In this document: positions 20,878 through 34,700 of the stretch, in pieces
Layout of the letters: the number at the start of each line of letters is the position of its first letter
Position numbering within the stretch: position 1 is the stretch's first letter
Assembly (NCBI GenBank): GCA_019925095.2
Contig: CM034392.1
Coordinates: 13,473,887 to 13,537,886, forward strand
Direction: 5' to 3'
Source: Dendrolimus kikuchii
Taxonomy: Eukaryota > Arthropoda > Insecta > Lepidoptera > Lasiocampidae
Length of the DNA stretch: 64,000 bases
Position numbers and translations under genes: made by a program
The notes under the pieces: generated by a model
Told to the model about the DNA's origin: nothing
Database searches by the model: none
Seen by the model: the letters and a program-made list of their open reading frames with translations, nothing else

Positions 20878-21954
20878 CATTATAAGATTTGTTGTTGTTG
20901 TTTTTCAAATTTGCCACAAGGGCAGGCAAAGGACTTAGTCCATACAGCCTTGTCAGTTGTATTCATTTTAAAGAAGTCATCATTCTTATAAAAGGCCTAG
21001 GCCATGTCAAATGTGATATTATCCATATTTCTTCCATTATAATGTATAGTGCTCTGTGTCCATTTCCATTTTTACAAGTCCAATCCAATCATAGTCAAAA
21101 ATTTATATAAAATTTTATACGTATCCGGATTTCTTAATAAGTCCTGGGAGGAGCGCGGGATCTCTCCAGGGTCGTTATAAATCTTGAGGAGAGAATTGAT
21201 CATGACAAGTCTAGCCATTGAGAAGTAGTTACATTATAAGATTTGGCTTTGACAGTTATTTCGACATTATGTCGTTGTTAAATTCGCCAGAATGGTAGGC
21301 AAAAAAAAAGTACATATAGCCTTTCTACGCCATTGACGCCAAACAACTACATATTTCAATGAACAGTTTACTTTTTCTGCACAAAACAAACAATTCTTCC
21401 TTTAAAAAAAATCAATATACATACATTGTTAATCAGTATTCTAAAACAACTTCACAGTAAACCTTTACTTGAATAAAGGAATAAAATACTAAATAAAAAA
21501 CGAAAATATTTTAACGATTTTATTTTCCCATCGTTTAACAGACCAGTAACAGTAATCAATAATAATACCTTGAATATAATGTGAACCTGAATAAATTAAT
21601 CTTATCACAATGCTTACTATATTTATCAAATTATCTTTGTTAATATTAAACACGATTACAGAAAAAATCTATACAACACATAGGTAATAGACGGTAGACC
21701 TATTATTTTATTCAGAAAATTACATAAATGTGATCTAATTTTTAGTTTATTTGTATTTCTGAAGTTAGTAGCTGTGCAAGCGAAACACACAGCACATTAA
21801 TATAATCGAAACTTAGTTCGCGTTGCCATGACGACATTTACTAGTGAAGGAACGGAGGCAGTAAAAGGTGACTGCAGCGCATCTTTTTGGATGTAATCGT
21901 CTAACATACAGAAACGCGTCATTTTTTGCGTTAAAAATATTCTACACGTTAAGT
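20878..21954. other. Intergenic stretch, no gene seen
   Basis: AT-rich DNA with a short TTG run near 20890. Nothing convincing is encoded on either strand. Confidence 0.5.
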
Positions 21955-22100
21955 CTGTGTCCAATTTTACTTAAATCTGTTCAGTAATGTTCACGTGATG
22001 CTCTAAAAGACAAAGAAGCTGACAAACAAAAGTCTAAAACCTGTATTTTCGCAATATGCTGGTCCGAATTAGTCCTCCCATTTTTTTTTCTATTTTTTAA
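21955..22100 (+). repeat. Dispersed lepidopteran repeat fragment
   Basis: GTCTGTGTCCAATTTTACTT, TGATGCTCTAAAAGACAAAG and AGTCTAAAACCTGTATTTTC parallel the 52590-52740 copy. Its class (RTE tail or Helitron-like) cannot be set from the sequence alone. Confidence 0.5.
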
Positions 22101-22555
22101 ATTAGTTAAGTATACAAACTCGACCCCTCTGCAGATTTATTGTAGTAAAGCAGATGCGAAGGTTAAAAGAAGTTTGAGAGAACAAATCCGTGTGAAAATA
22201 ATACCTATAATATCTTAGAAGGATGATAGGCGCCGAAGGCACCGTCAAGTTAAGTTAAAAAAAAATTAAAACCTTATTATAGTATTTAACAAAACATAAA
22301 ACCAAAGATTATTGAAGTGAAACTTCTATATAGACGTATTTTCTTAGGATTTTCTGTCACGAAAAAGCGTTACAGCCGCGTGGGGGAGCGGCATAAATTT
22401 AGACTAGACGTGGTGAGAGGCGGCATAATTTTAGAGTAGACTATGGATGCGTGTTTTGATTCCAGATCGAATTCAGTTTTTTTGTTTGATAAAATAAAAA
22501 ATGCATTCATTAAAGTGTACCTTACCTAACCAAATCATAATTTGCAGTAAACTTG

Positions 22556-22718
22556 CGAAAAATCGAAATGAGTGCTGGGACACATAGTAGAAGTGAAACT
22601 TCAACGGACAAGTGGAAAAACGAATGGCAAGGGATAAGTGGCAAAACGAATCGCAATAAAATTTTAACTTGAAGTTCACTTCTACTATGTGTCACACACA
22701 CACACATTTCGATTTTTT
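22556..22718. repeat. Imperfect inverted repeat (~48-bp arms)
   Basis: The left arm contains AAAATCGAAATG and ACACATAGTAGAAGTGAAAC. The right arm carries the complements, ending ATGTGTCACACACACACACA and TTTCGATTTTTT. A short tandem (GTGGAAAAACGAAT / GTGGCAAAACGAAT) lies in the loop. It could be a small fold-back MITE. Confidence 0.6.
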
Positions 22719-22829
22719 TTCAATTCATGAAAAAAGTCAAATGGCTAACGAAGACAAAAACTTAATGGACGTTATCATACTTTTGTCTCAACAAAGGCGA
22801 TTAATCAGTATCTCGCACAATGATCTTAA

Positions 22830-23086
22830 CGAGGGGTGAAAGGCTATTTGTTTTAAGCGACATTTTGTGACAGAATTGACTTGATGATTTTCTTGCATCC
22901 TAATGTCTCAAACTTAAGGAATTATAATGAACCTGGTTTCCAACTAAAAACTACAGTTTTTTTTCATTTTTAAATATAGTATGTAGTTTACTAATGAAGT
23001 CTTTTTGTGGGTTATTGAAACTTCAAACTCCTCTATCGACACAATTTCGCAAATGTCGCTTAAAACAAATAACCTTGGACCCCTCG
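22830..23086. mobile_element. TTAA-flanked (piggyBac-type) MITE, 257 bp
   Basis: TTAA at 22826-22829 and 23087-23090 flanks ~36-bp inverted repeats, CGAGGGGTGAAAGGCTATTT on the left and the complement of AAATAACCTTGGACCCCTCG on the right. The shared inner block is TTGTTTTAAGCGACA. It is non-coding. Confidence 0.8.
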
Positions 23087-23090
23087 TTAA

Positions 23091-23899
23091 GTATATATTT
23101 CGAACGACGCTGCGACCGACGGCACAAAGATGCTTGGCATATCACTGCTCTTCCCTCCGTCCTCAAGTAAACGGAGTCAGCTTACTACTGTATTGGATAC
23201 CTTATTTTAGAAATGTGCCATTTTTATATTATTCATATTTTAAGAACATTCCTATTTTGTTTATCTTACATCACACTATAAATAGTTTATAGAATAATTA
23301 TGATTCTATATAAGTATTAATTTTGTCTACCTGTTTGTATTGGAGATTCTATACTGTAACCCTTAAATTAATGAAATTTATAACTAATAAATGCATCAAA
23401 AGTCTTTTCTTAAAAACTCATTGAAATATAATATTTATCGACAAAACTAAATTCCTATCCTCCTTATTTAACTTTATATTATGCTGCTGTAGATATCAAT
23501 TACTTTTACTCTTCCATATTTTGTGGGAAACTATGAAATTTAAAAGAATCTTTTGTTAATATGGTTTTACTGTTTGTAACTCTAGCCAGTGCTAAGTGTT
23601 CATAACTGTTTGATATATCAGGCGTCAATTTGACCTAATTAATATACGAGTATAGGTGTAACCTCCACCGCCACCTTGACTTATGCCAAATCATTTACGT
23701 CTACCCGAAAAAGTCATATTACAATGAACAGTTGAAATTCCCTAGATAAGTAAGTAAGTACACGATTCTTAGTTACTTACTTTACTTTTACTTACTCTTA
23801 AACTATATTCTACGATATATTAACAAATAAATAATTAAGAACAAAACTGTACAGAAAAACTTCACCCTTCAAATCAAAACCTTCCCCCGAAACTCCAAA
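23091..23899. other. Intergenic stretch, no gene seen
   Basis: No recognisable ORF, repeat or RNA gene. Small direct repeats of TTACTTACT occur near 23748-23800. Confidence 0.5.
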
Positions 23900-23903
23900 A
23901 TAT

Positions 23904-24397
23904 TGTTACGACCGACAAATACAAATTCACACCTACATTTTATTACCTTTCGGCATTTGGACTTCTTTTGTTTACATTGTGTTTAAAATTGTTGATTTAC
24001 AAAAACAGCCCATTGTGTATTATAATCTTTTACGGCCTATTGTTGTATTGTGATCACTGCCAGGTGTCTAAGATTTAAAATACAAGCTAATTCTAAGAAA
24101 TTCGGTGCATGCGGCTGGGCAGACATATTGCATCGGTACAGTATAAAGCAATGCCCCAACTGAGAGATGAGAGTCAGTCTAGCGATAACCACGAGCGAAG
24201 CAAGACGTGTGTACTACATTCGGTAATCTATTTAGTGACGAACTCTGCGCGTTTTATGGAATTACGATCTTCTGCATTACGTCTGGCTTTGTTGTGTTCG
24301 GTTATATTTATACGTGTGTTATACGTGTTTGTGTAGTTCTAATAAACTCTATAATAATTCCAACGGCATTTTAATTCGAGTCCTGAAACTCATAACA
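23904..24397 (+). mobile_element. Solo LTR (494 bp), Gypsy-type
   Basis: It starts TGTTACGACC and ends CTCATAACA, with the inverted ends TGTTA/TAACA and a 4-bp duplication ATAT at 23900-23903 and 24398-24401. Inside is a TATA-like box (AGTATAAAG, about 24139) and AATAAA (about 24341) upstream of the 3' end, as in an LTR with U3-R-U5. No internal retrotransposon sequence is next to it, so it is the product of LTR-LTR recombination. It lies 185 bp downstream of the carboxypeptidase gene stop, in the opposite orientation. Confidence 0.75.
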
Positions 24398-24478
24398 ATA
24401 TATTTATAATATTTTTTAAATTCTAATGAGCAGCTCGATTTATAATAATGGAAAGCTAAAATTAATGTTTATCATTGG

Positions 24479-24484
24479 TTTATT
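24479..24484 (-). terminator. Candidate poly(A) signal of the carboxypeptidase-like gene
   Basis: AATAAA on the minus strand, about 100 nt past the stop codon at 24582. It is the first good match downstream. Confidence 0.5.
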
Positions 24485-24581
24485 TTGAGCATAATTTAAG
24501 TCGCACACTTTTTATCGTGTCCTAAATTATTCAAATTAATTAAAAATGTTAAAAGCTACAACGTACGAATCAAACTGTTTT

Positions 24582-24803
24582 TTAACCTTGTCCTTCTGGA
24601 GACAAATTATCTACAATTGCTTTAACGGCTTGCCACGTTTCACGAGCAGTAGATACTATTTGTGATCCTGGCAACAAAAATCCATAAGGTCCGAAGGAAT
24701 CGCGGAGATCGACATGGTAGGCAAACTTTATGCCAGCGCGAGCTTTTGCCCAATCATGAGACATGCCTGAAGCTGGTTGACGAAGATCTGCAGCGGTGCC
24801 AAT
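24582..24803 (-). CDS. Carboxypeptidase-like exon 9: C-terminus with altered Tyr248 and Glu270
   Basis: The acceptor is TTTTGTAG|ATTGGC. It encodes [13 protein letters not shown], where the catalytic Tyr should precede the ASG loop, and [17 protein letters not shown], where the catalytic Glu is Asp720. It ends in TAA at 24582-24584. Confidence 0.9.
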   Translation of the reverse strand: MGTAADLRQPASGMSHDWAKARAGIKFAYHVDLRDSFGPYGFLLPGSQIVSTARETWQAVKAIVDNLSPEGQG

Positions 24804-27800
24804 CTACAAAAAATAACGGAATTAACATTAAATTGTACCAAGTGCGTGCCAAGCGCAGTCTGTGCACAAAAAGTATTTAATCGAAAATATCCCTATACGT
24901 ACTTTATAAATTACTCAACTTAATGAATCACTTAAAATTTTTCGTTAAAAATATTATGGAGGTCCTTGAAAATGTATATTATATATATACATAGTTAAAG
25001 AGTTACGGCGATTTTTTAAAACGTGTTTATGACGTAGTATCTAACCGCAGTGCATAGAAAATCGCCGCGCGACTATGACTACGCTTCCATACTTATATCA
25101 GTCTTATTCATATTGAGTTAGAGTAAGTTCGTAGGCTTTTTTAAGAACCTTAAAGAAGCCTGCAAATTTACTCTCTCTCTAACATGAAAAGAAGATCGTA
25201 AGTATCGGACGATACTCCATGCGCTTATGCATCTGCAGTAATTTTTTTCATCCCTCAAGTACGCGTACGGGGACACCATATTATTTGCGATTTCAATATA
25301 TCATTGTGTGGCACTTGTAGCAGCATAGTTAAGTGTACACCTTCTTGCCAAACCTAATCCATATAATCGTTATTGAACCAGTATTTTTGTCAAAAATAAC
25401 CACGGCCTACCTACCCACAAAGATGGACCGACGGACGGACGGACGGATATAAAAATTCTTCAAGGGTTCCGTTTTTGCCAAAATGACTACGGAATTATAA
25501 AAAACAAGTTTTATTAGGAACTATTAGCTACTCCGATACATGTAAATAATCCTATACACGAAAAAAATATGTATCGTTTTCAGATTATTAGCTTTAAAGC
25601 CATGAAAACTAGTTTGCAAAATAAATACTGCATTGTGAGGTATGTTTTAGACTTCTAAGAGGTGCGTAGTAAATGTAATTAAATAAAACGATAGGCTACT
25701 AACTTGATATCTAGTACCATACATGTCAGAAAGTGCAGCTGTTGCCAATTTTCCCATTTCCATAAGGACACCGTCATCAGCAAACGGGGCAAGGGAGTGT
25801 GAACTTGGTAAAAGCCATGCCTGTGTATACGCGTGAAGGGATAAAAACACCTGGAATTCAATACAAAAGTACGTTAAAAACACAACAAGAAGCGATAATT
25901 TTATTTTAATGTAGTAAAACGTACTAAAAAGCAAATGTACTCGCATCTGACTACAAATTACCAGACCTTTATATACATATAGTACACTTATGTAAATACA
26001 AGATTTTCATTACAGTAAATCGACATTAATTGATTATCATGTTCACACAACAAACCAACTTGATACCTAGATACATTTATTTTTATTTTTCCTTCCACCC
26101 ATTTTAATATTATATAAAATTATTAGAGCTAGGCATGTTCGTTGAAGAGTTTCTTGCGCCACGTCCTCTCTTCAAGTCACAACATGTTGCGAAGTAGTGG
26201 TAAATTAGATTAGGCTCCCATAATAACCAATAACAAAATTAAAACTAAATAATTAAAATGAACAAGTTGGCGGTAGGCTAAATAAAACTTTAAAAGTACT
26301 CGTTGACATTCGACATCTTTGTCTTCCGTGATCAGAGTTACTGAAAAGTGACCGAAATGTCAGAATAATAAAAATTAATTACCCCGCTTAAAACCGTTAA
26401 AACGCAATTTTATTATAAATATGTATTATTTTATTACGTATACTAGTCGCGAAAGCTTAAGAAAATATTATGTTCAAACAAGGAAAACCTTGCTTGCTGG
26501 CTGGCTGGCTAAATAAGGTTGTCCAGCAGGTCAATTAATTTTAAAAGAACATAAACGATATGTTGGAATATTGATCTGAGCCGTTACATTTTAAATCCTA
26601 AATTAATTTAGTGTTCAAAATATTAAAGAAACTAATATATTATAGACGGTTAATTTTATTTTTCAACTAAAGTTTACCTTGCCGGGTAACCAACCCTAAT
26701 AGGTAGCTTTATTTTACTTACATATCGCGAGCGAAGCCGCGCAAACCTGTTATATATAAAGGTGAAACTTCTTAATCAAGGTTAATCTTGTTATATAGTA
26801 GTAGTAGTAGGAAAGCGGACCCTGGACGTCGGAGTGAACGCTCCGAACGCAACCGGGATTTAACGCTCGGATGATGATGAAGATGATAGTAAATCTTGTT
26901 ATATACAGGTGAAAAATTTAATTTAGGCCCTGAAGGGCCAAATAATTCACTATGCTAAATAGCGAAAAATACTCGACGAAAACTTAAAGGGTATCATTGG
27001 ATTTTTGAAAAATCAATTACCTTCGTCAGGAATAGTGTATGGAAAATAGACCATTTTATTCAAAACAATCCTTTTCCTTGGTTTGACGTTTGACATTCCT
27101 TCACAGAAATTTATCCTTACAAGCTATACTATAGATTGATGTAATAACACAGGTTGTGCTTATTTTTTCAAAATCAGCCGATTCGATTTATAAGCCTGGC
27201 TTGGGTAGTTGATTTTTAAAAAATCTAATGATACCACTTTAGTTTACATCAAAACCGGCCTCGAGAGTCTTTTGTGTATTTTTCGCTATTTCGTATAGTT
27301 TAGGTTTTCGCCCTGAAACATCACTTGAAAATTTGACCTATATATGTATATATGTATATTTAGTCTGGCCATAAATACTGTTAAAATTAAAAAGAAACAA
27401 AACATTACATTTGAATTTGGAATTTGTCATTTTTATATGATTGTTCATTGTGGTTTCTCATTTTGGCGCCAATACATTGTACAATATTTTGTGATATTAA
27501 AATGGAGTGGGGCGATAAAGAGAACCGAATCGCTGTGATTGCATTACACAAAGTAGGTATGGAGCCAAATGCAATTTTTCTAACTCTCCATACGCTTGGT
27601 ATTAGTCAAATGTTTGTGTACCGGGCTATTAATAGGTACAATGAGACCTCCTCTGTTTGTGACAGAAAAAGATCTGGCCGTCCACGTAGTGTTCTTACGA
27701 AAAAGGTGGTCAAAGCAGTGAGGTAAAGAATTCGAAGAAACCCTGTCCGAAAGCAAAAGATTTTATCTCGGGAGATTAAGATATCTCCTAGAACCATGTC

Positions 27801-28663
27801 GCGTATTTTAAAAGATGACTTAGGACTTGTAGCCTATAAGAGACGCACTGGTTATTTCTTAACTCATAATTTAAAAAATAATAGGGTGGTAAAATCTAAA
27901 CAACTACTGAAGCGGTACGCAAAGGGAGGTCACAGTAAAATTTTGTTTACGGATGAGAAAATTTTTACAATTGAGCAACATTTTAACAAACAAAATGACC
28001 GTATTTATGCTCAAATCTCTAAGGAACCTTCTCAATTAGTCGACAGAGTGCAACGTGAGCATTATCCGTGTTCAGTGACAGTTTGGTGGGGTATTAGCTA
28101 TGAAGGAGTGACTGAGCCATATTTTTGTGAAAAAGGTATCAAAACATCAGCAGAAGTGTATCAAGATACCATACTTGAGAAGGTAGTTAAGCCCCTGAAC
28201 AACACCATGTTCAATAACCAAGAATGGTCCTTACAGCAAGACTCGGCGCCGGGTCATAAAGCTCGGTCCACGCAGTCTTGGTTGGAAACGAACGTTTCGG
28301 ACTTCATCAGAGCTGAAGACTGGCCGTCATCTAGTTCCGATCTTAATCCGCTGGATTATGATTTATGGTGAGTTTTAGAGAGTACGGCTTGCTCTAAACG
28401 CCATGATAATTTGGAGTCCCTAAAACAATCCTTACGATTGGCAGTGAAGAATTTTACCATGAATAGAGTGCGTGCTTCTATTGATAACTGGCCTCAACGT
28501 TTAAAGGACTGTATTGCAGCCAATTGAGACCACTTCGAATAAGCTTTTTATATTTTAAATTGTTTTATATGTATATATTATAAACTAACACACTGTAAAA
28601 CTTATAAATGTTATTTGCAATAGAAAAAGAAAATTCTTTGTTACAATATTTATGGCAAGACTC

Positions 28664-28726
<63 letters not shown>

Positions 28727-31700
28727 TGGACTTCATACAACTCGATTCCCTATAGCCTACCTTTAAGAAACTAGCAACTAGCGACCAAAGGTTGAACTTC
28801 AATCATTGGCTTTTAAATTTTTTATTCATGTATATGTTATTACTGCATGATTATATATATGGTATTACGTAAAAATAAATATGTATCTAATTATAAATAA
28901 ACTAAATTATAAATAAATTAAACTATACAATAAATTAAACTAAAATTACTGATCATCATATCATCCTTCACACATGAAGGATGATATGATGATTTGTGGT
29001 GTAACAGAGGACGTACGTCAGAATAGAGGAGTGTGGAGGGAAAAGACATATAGTGCCGATTCCAAATAATTGGGAGAAGGTGAAAGAAAAGAGAGAAGTT
29101 ATTACTATCTCTTACGCTCGGCTGCTTTCTACACGTATTGGATTTAATAGCGACTTATAGCACGATCGGGCACTGGCTTTTGTTTCAAAATATGGGGTAA
29201 GATTGCAAAAAATACAAATTTTAATAAGAAAATACTTCGCGAGTTCGACATTTTTATTTAGAAGTTTTATGTACAAAAAAATCATTATGCTGTGGTTCGC
29301 CATTACGGCGTGCGTACTTGTGAACGATTATAGTTTTTATTTGTTTATCGTGTTGTTGTTCACGGATTTTACTAAGTTCTTTGTTAATTGCAGTGAGTTT
29401 TATTTGCTAAAATGGCTATATTTCCTTTGGAATACTGCTCCACTGACTGCTTGCTTAACGGAGAAACTTCATTTTCCAAACTTAGTTTTAAAAATAAGAA
29501 AAATATCAATTATCTTAGGCCGTGCACTACCAAACATGATTCTACAACAGCGGTGTAGTCGGCGCTTGCATCATACGGTATGTCTTTTCAACCAGTTTGA
29601 CTATGACGATGTATGTTAAGTGAAATTATTCATTCTATAATAATTTTACTTACACATAATAAATAAGTAATAAATGCAAGCTATGATGAGAATATTCAAA
29701 AGTCTAATTCAGACAGAAATATGAAATAACGCTTGTGGATGTGGAAAAGGTTATAATATAATGGCCAATTCAAAACTGTTGACTAAAATAATTTTCCTAA
29801 TTATTACAGTTTTTTGTTAATTAATATAAATAAATCGAAAGTTTATTAGAAACTTTTTGAAAGTAACGATATGGACAAAATTGAATGTTCTGTCACGGTT
29901 TCTCGCGATCAATCTGCGGTTTACCTTTACGATTTTGAACGCGTGATAAATTGGTGTACTTGTCGAGCCTTATCCAATAACTTGAAGAATATAATTAGAT
30001 CTGTGTAGGAACCGTTTTCAAAACATTATTTGCTGTGACAGACGTGCAGTGAAGACGATATATATAAATAAAACTAATAAGCTTTTTGGTTACCAATTTA
30101 ATGCACTAATTTTCCAGACTCTCAGCGTATAAATTGGGTTTGGTTGGCGATAGCGAAAACCTTGAAACCGATTATTCCAACGATTATAAATAGGAAACCA
30201 ATTACTGCTAAACAAGTTCTAGAACTAATGTTACAGTTTAATTAGGTTAATATTCCAGAATTGGATTAAATTAAATTATTTTCAATACATTTGCTAAAAC
30301 AATGCATTTACGAAGCCTGTATACATTGTTCGAAAATTAAAAATTATGCACCATACAACGGAACGTGCGGTAAAAGAAGTACTCCCACCTAAGTACCTAT
30401 TTACCACTCACCGTGCGTATACTTTACGGTTTTTTTACTTTGTTTAAAAAATATATAAGACTTCCATCACCGATTTTCACATTACTATACTAAATTAGCT
30501 GAATGACTGAGCCTCTTTGGAAGCGCTTTTGGTCAATACATATATATGTTTGTTCCATTACCTGTAGTACTATATTCTCGCATATGTGTACGATGTTGTA
30601 TGACATTCGTGCGGAAATTGATTTTTGCAAACTCGTGTCTATGGTAGGGCCTCGCCTCCGTCTCGGGTTTACTTTTGTCTACCTTTTTGTAAAAACCAAC
30701 TTACCGGACTACTATCATAAATAACTATTATGTTAAATTGCTTCTAATCGTTTTCCGTGCAATAAGATTTTGATATTGTCAATTTACAAAGAATCTCCTC
30801 ATTCCCCGCCGCGTCGGGTAGGGCGCGGCGACAGTCACGCGACGACTTTCTTAGCTCTGGTGGTTTACACGTAGATTTCCTGTTTAATTTTACAGCACTC
30901 TGTTTAACAGTAGTGTATATATATTCGATCATTATCCGTTATCTTACTACTACTACACTCTATTATACATAATCTTAGTTATTTGGTACGGTATATACTT
31001 CATATTAAAAATTCTAATACGAATATACCTATTTCTACAGATTTCTGTTTCCATATATGTCAGCCTCTACCAATAAGATTACAAGCAATTATAGCTTCTA
31101 ATGTTTAATAAATTGTACTTTGTATTAATTATTTCTTAGGATTTATTTTCACTAAAGACAAGTCGATTAAGTTGTAAGAGTAGCCTCATTGAATGAGAGG
31201 TGATTAATTTTTTGTTCATCTGACCTACTGCTAACATATTATTATAAATATGTACTATTTATATTATTGAAAAAAGCTTATATACATCTACTGTAAAATA
31301 GAATAAATATTCAGGTGCACATTTATGACAAAACTAATAAAGAATATATTAATTTAAAAATCTGTTAGATCTTTGTATAATTTAGATAATAATTACACAT
31401 CAGTAAATTAAGTATATGTAGAACTATCAGTTTTTCTAACTTGTTGGAATATTTTTGTTATTTCTTTGGTTCCTCTTCACGACCTTGAATATGGAGCTAC
31501 TGATGAATTTGGTATATTGGAAACTTTAAAAGATCAGAAACGAAAATAGGACATCCAGAAAAATGCAATATTAATATAAAAACTAAATATCATATTGGAA
31601 TTTTGGATATCAACAAATTATAGCAGTGCCTAAAAATTTAATTATCCTAACATGAACATAACTACACCTTTTAAAGATTTTTTTTCAAAAATCCTATTAA

Positions 31701-34700
31701 TTACATGGACTTTGAATGGAAACTAGTTGCGGAGTATTCATCGCTTATTTAAAGTTGTACATAATAATACCTAATGCAAGTTTACTAGTGTGATAAGTTT
31801 GTTCCATTTCAGCTTGAATACAAAAATGTACACCTGTATCTACATGAAATATTCTTCAAGCGACTATTTATACGCGAAGGTGATACTAAACACTCATAGA
31901 AGCGCCTACCTTTATTTGACCCCTGTGTTCATTCAGAAAGTCAGCAATAGCCCTCGTCTCTGGTTCACTAAAAGGATGTGGACCCGCGTAGTTATCCGCA
32001 CAAGGATCCCGAGAAGAGTCTTGTTCAGCCCAATGGAAGTCCCAATTCCTATCCGTATCCACACCAACGCATTCTGCTTGGTCCCAGTACCACGGAAACC
32101 TACAAAATAAAAAAAGAAGCTCCGCATTACACTTTGTTTTTTTAAGAACATCACTTAAGAAAGCACTCTGATGTTTTTTTTTCAAGACTCGTCAAACACA
32201 TTAGATTGTATTAAGAATGAATACGGATTAGAAAGTAATAATTATAGTTCGTAAAGTTAAAAGGCATTTGACAGAAACAGGACGCAGCAAATCTTTATTT
32301 TTATTTAATCAAACAACAGACAAAATTTAATATAGTTTAGGAATTATTTACCCTCTGAAAAAGCATCTAAATTTTCATGTCATTTTAAAATTATCAGATA
32401 GGAAAAAAAGAGTAGGTACGTTGAACGTATATATTACCCCACTGGGGTAGGTATTTGCGTTATGGAACGTGGAAGTCAATACAGGAGGCGTCACGGACAT
32501 TCCAAGACCTGATCAATATCACAAACGTGAGTGTGAACACGAGTAATTATTGTTCAAGCAGTTAACCTAGTGAGTCGCCAACGTTTATGCTACAGATATA
32601 GTCAAATTCAATTATTAAGTAGTACTCACCTTCCACCTTTTGGGATAATTTATGTAATGTGAATTTAATAGATTCACGATAAGCTAATGCATAATAATAA
32701 ATGCGTTTGCATTTGAGCATTACTCACGTAACTGTCATGTTACTTATGTAGCTATTGTGTATCCTATTGTGTATAATATTCCGCACAACTTTTTAACTTT
32801 CTAGGAAGAAAGAAACTCGTTCACGTTGTGTGTCAACAACATAAGTAAAATACACCGAAAAGATAAGAATACTTGTAACGACAGTTAAATACAACAAATG
32901 TTCATGCAAGTATAGTGTTAAGAAAACAGGAAGTACCTGCCGTATTAAGAACTCATAACTTTCTATGAACTAATTTATGAGAAGGTTTGATTTAAAGTTG
33001 TAATAGGTTTTTGCGGTAAGTTTTAATAAGTATAAACAGTCAAATGCGAGTTTTATTTTAGTTTAATAAGGGTTTCTCATAAAATGAAAGTTCATTGATT
33101 TTATTTATAATATAGAACCCTTATAATATGGTCATGTTTGCCCATCCGTCTATCCGTTTGTCTTCGTATATTACTGTCATTTTTCTCGGAAATTATTAGA
33201 TCCAAACGATCGAAAACTAATACTAGATAGTATTTTTTCTATATGTCGGTACACAATGCTACATATCGCTAAAAATGTTCATCTGCCGTTACTTTCTTTC
33301 TTTGTAAATGAATCAATATAAATAAAAAATAATTTATATAAATTGTATTTTAGTGAAGAGTTTCGACCTACAAACTCGAGAAGCTTTAGGCTGTTTAGTG
33401 AGTAAATACAAATGTAGAAGACGGCTTTATCGGTCATATCATAAGAAAGTACAACACATTGGCCGCACTGCGGCCAATTCAAGTACCAACTGACTATTGG
33501 AAGTCTCATTTTAATTAAAATTACCTGGAATATTATCTTATCCTTTTAAGCATATCTGTATAAGCCAGAATATGAATTTTCATATAAATAAGGGAATGGG
33601 CTGGTCGTATAAATTTTCAACCCTATTTCACCCTCTTCAAAATTGATATTGAGGCAAAATGTAATCTGTATCATTCTCCAAAATGAATGCGTCTCCTTGC
33701 TAAATTTTATTCAAATATTTTCAGTCGTTTGTTAGTCGATAAAATGTACCAAAGTAAGTTAGTATGACCTTCGCCATGAAAAAAATGTCTGATATGTTTC
33801 GTGGTGATCCAAGTAACTATGGTGAAGTTTATCACTTTCGTACCATCAACATCCATATAATCTGTACTAATATTGTAAAGAAGGAAGTTTTGTGAATTTG
33901 ATTTTTTGTTTGTAGCAAGTAATCTCTTGAAATACTGAACCGTTTTTGAAAATTCTTTCCCGAGTGAGACGATACATTATTTTTAAATGACATAGGATAT
34001 ATTTGATAGTGATTAATAATATTTATTATTTTTTTAATGACGCCCAGCCATGTGGGCACGGGAACGCCTCTCAACTATGTAATAGCAATAACGATCCACG
34101 CAAGAATTGCGCACATCCTCGTACGAGGCACGACGAGTGCTTGGTAAACAATCGGCGGCCTTATCGTTAAAAGCGATCTCTTCCAGGCAACCTGACTAAC
34201 TTAAAGGAAATTCTTGTTTTATCTAATTATTACAAATTAAACAAAACTACTACTACTATACCTAGTCCAGCCATAAGTTCTGTTACAAATGAAAATTCAT
34301 TTTTTTTAAATGAATTTTTGTAGGTAGAATTGTAGGTATAAATTTTAATAATATTACATTACTTCATAAAAAAAATATGCATATTTATTAAAGTCTCAGC
34401 AAAAGATAAAAAATTATTCTATTCAAAATGGCCACCTTTGGCTTTTATACAGGCCTTTAATCTGTTTAGCCACGAATCTATGGATTTACGCACTGTTTCC
34501 AAGTTAAATTTCGCCACTGCTTGCTGCAAAGATTTTTTAAGAGACTCAATGTCGCCGTGTCGTTTAGAGCAGGCCATGTCTTCTAAAACTGACCATAATT
34601 TGAAGTCTAAAGGGCTGAGGTCTGGGCTAGATGAGGGCCAGTCTTCAGCTCTTATAAAGTCCAGAACGCTGGTTTCAAGCCAGGCTTGGGTAGTTCGTGC

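Noticed and set aside
22680..22710. (CA)n run as an independent microsatellite feature
   Set aside because: It is short, and it is part of the right arm of the inverted repeat at 22556-22718.
24582..24803. Active carboxypeptidase A
   Set aside because: The zinc site is right, but four key substrate or catalytic positions are changed and the codons are unambiguous.
30780..30860. GC patch with CGCGGCG words as a promoter
   Set aside because: It is small and isolated in intron 7, with no transcript feature beside it.
33459..33479. GC palindrome ATTGGCCGCA-TGCGGCCAAT as a regulatory site
   Set aside because: A single short palindrome in an intron with no partner copies or gene nearby.
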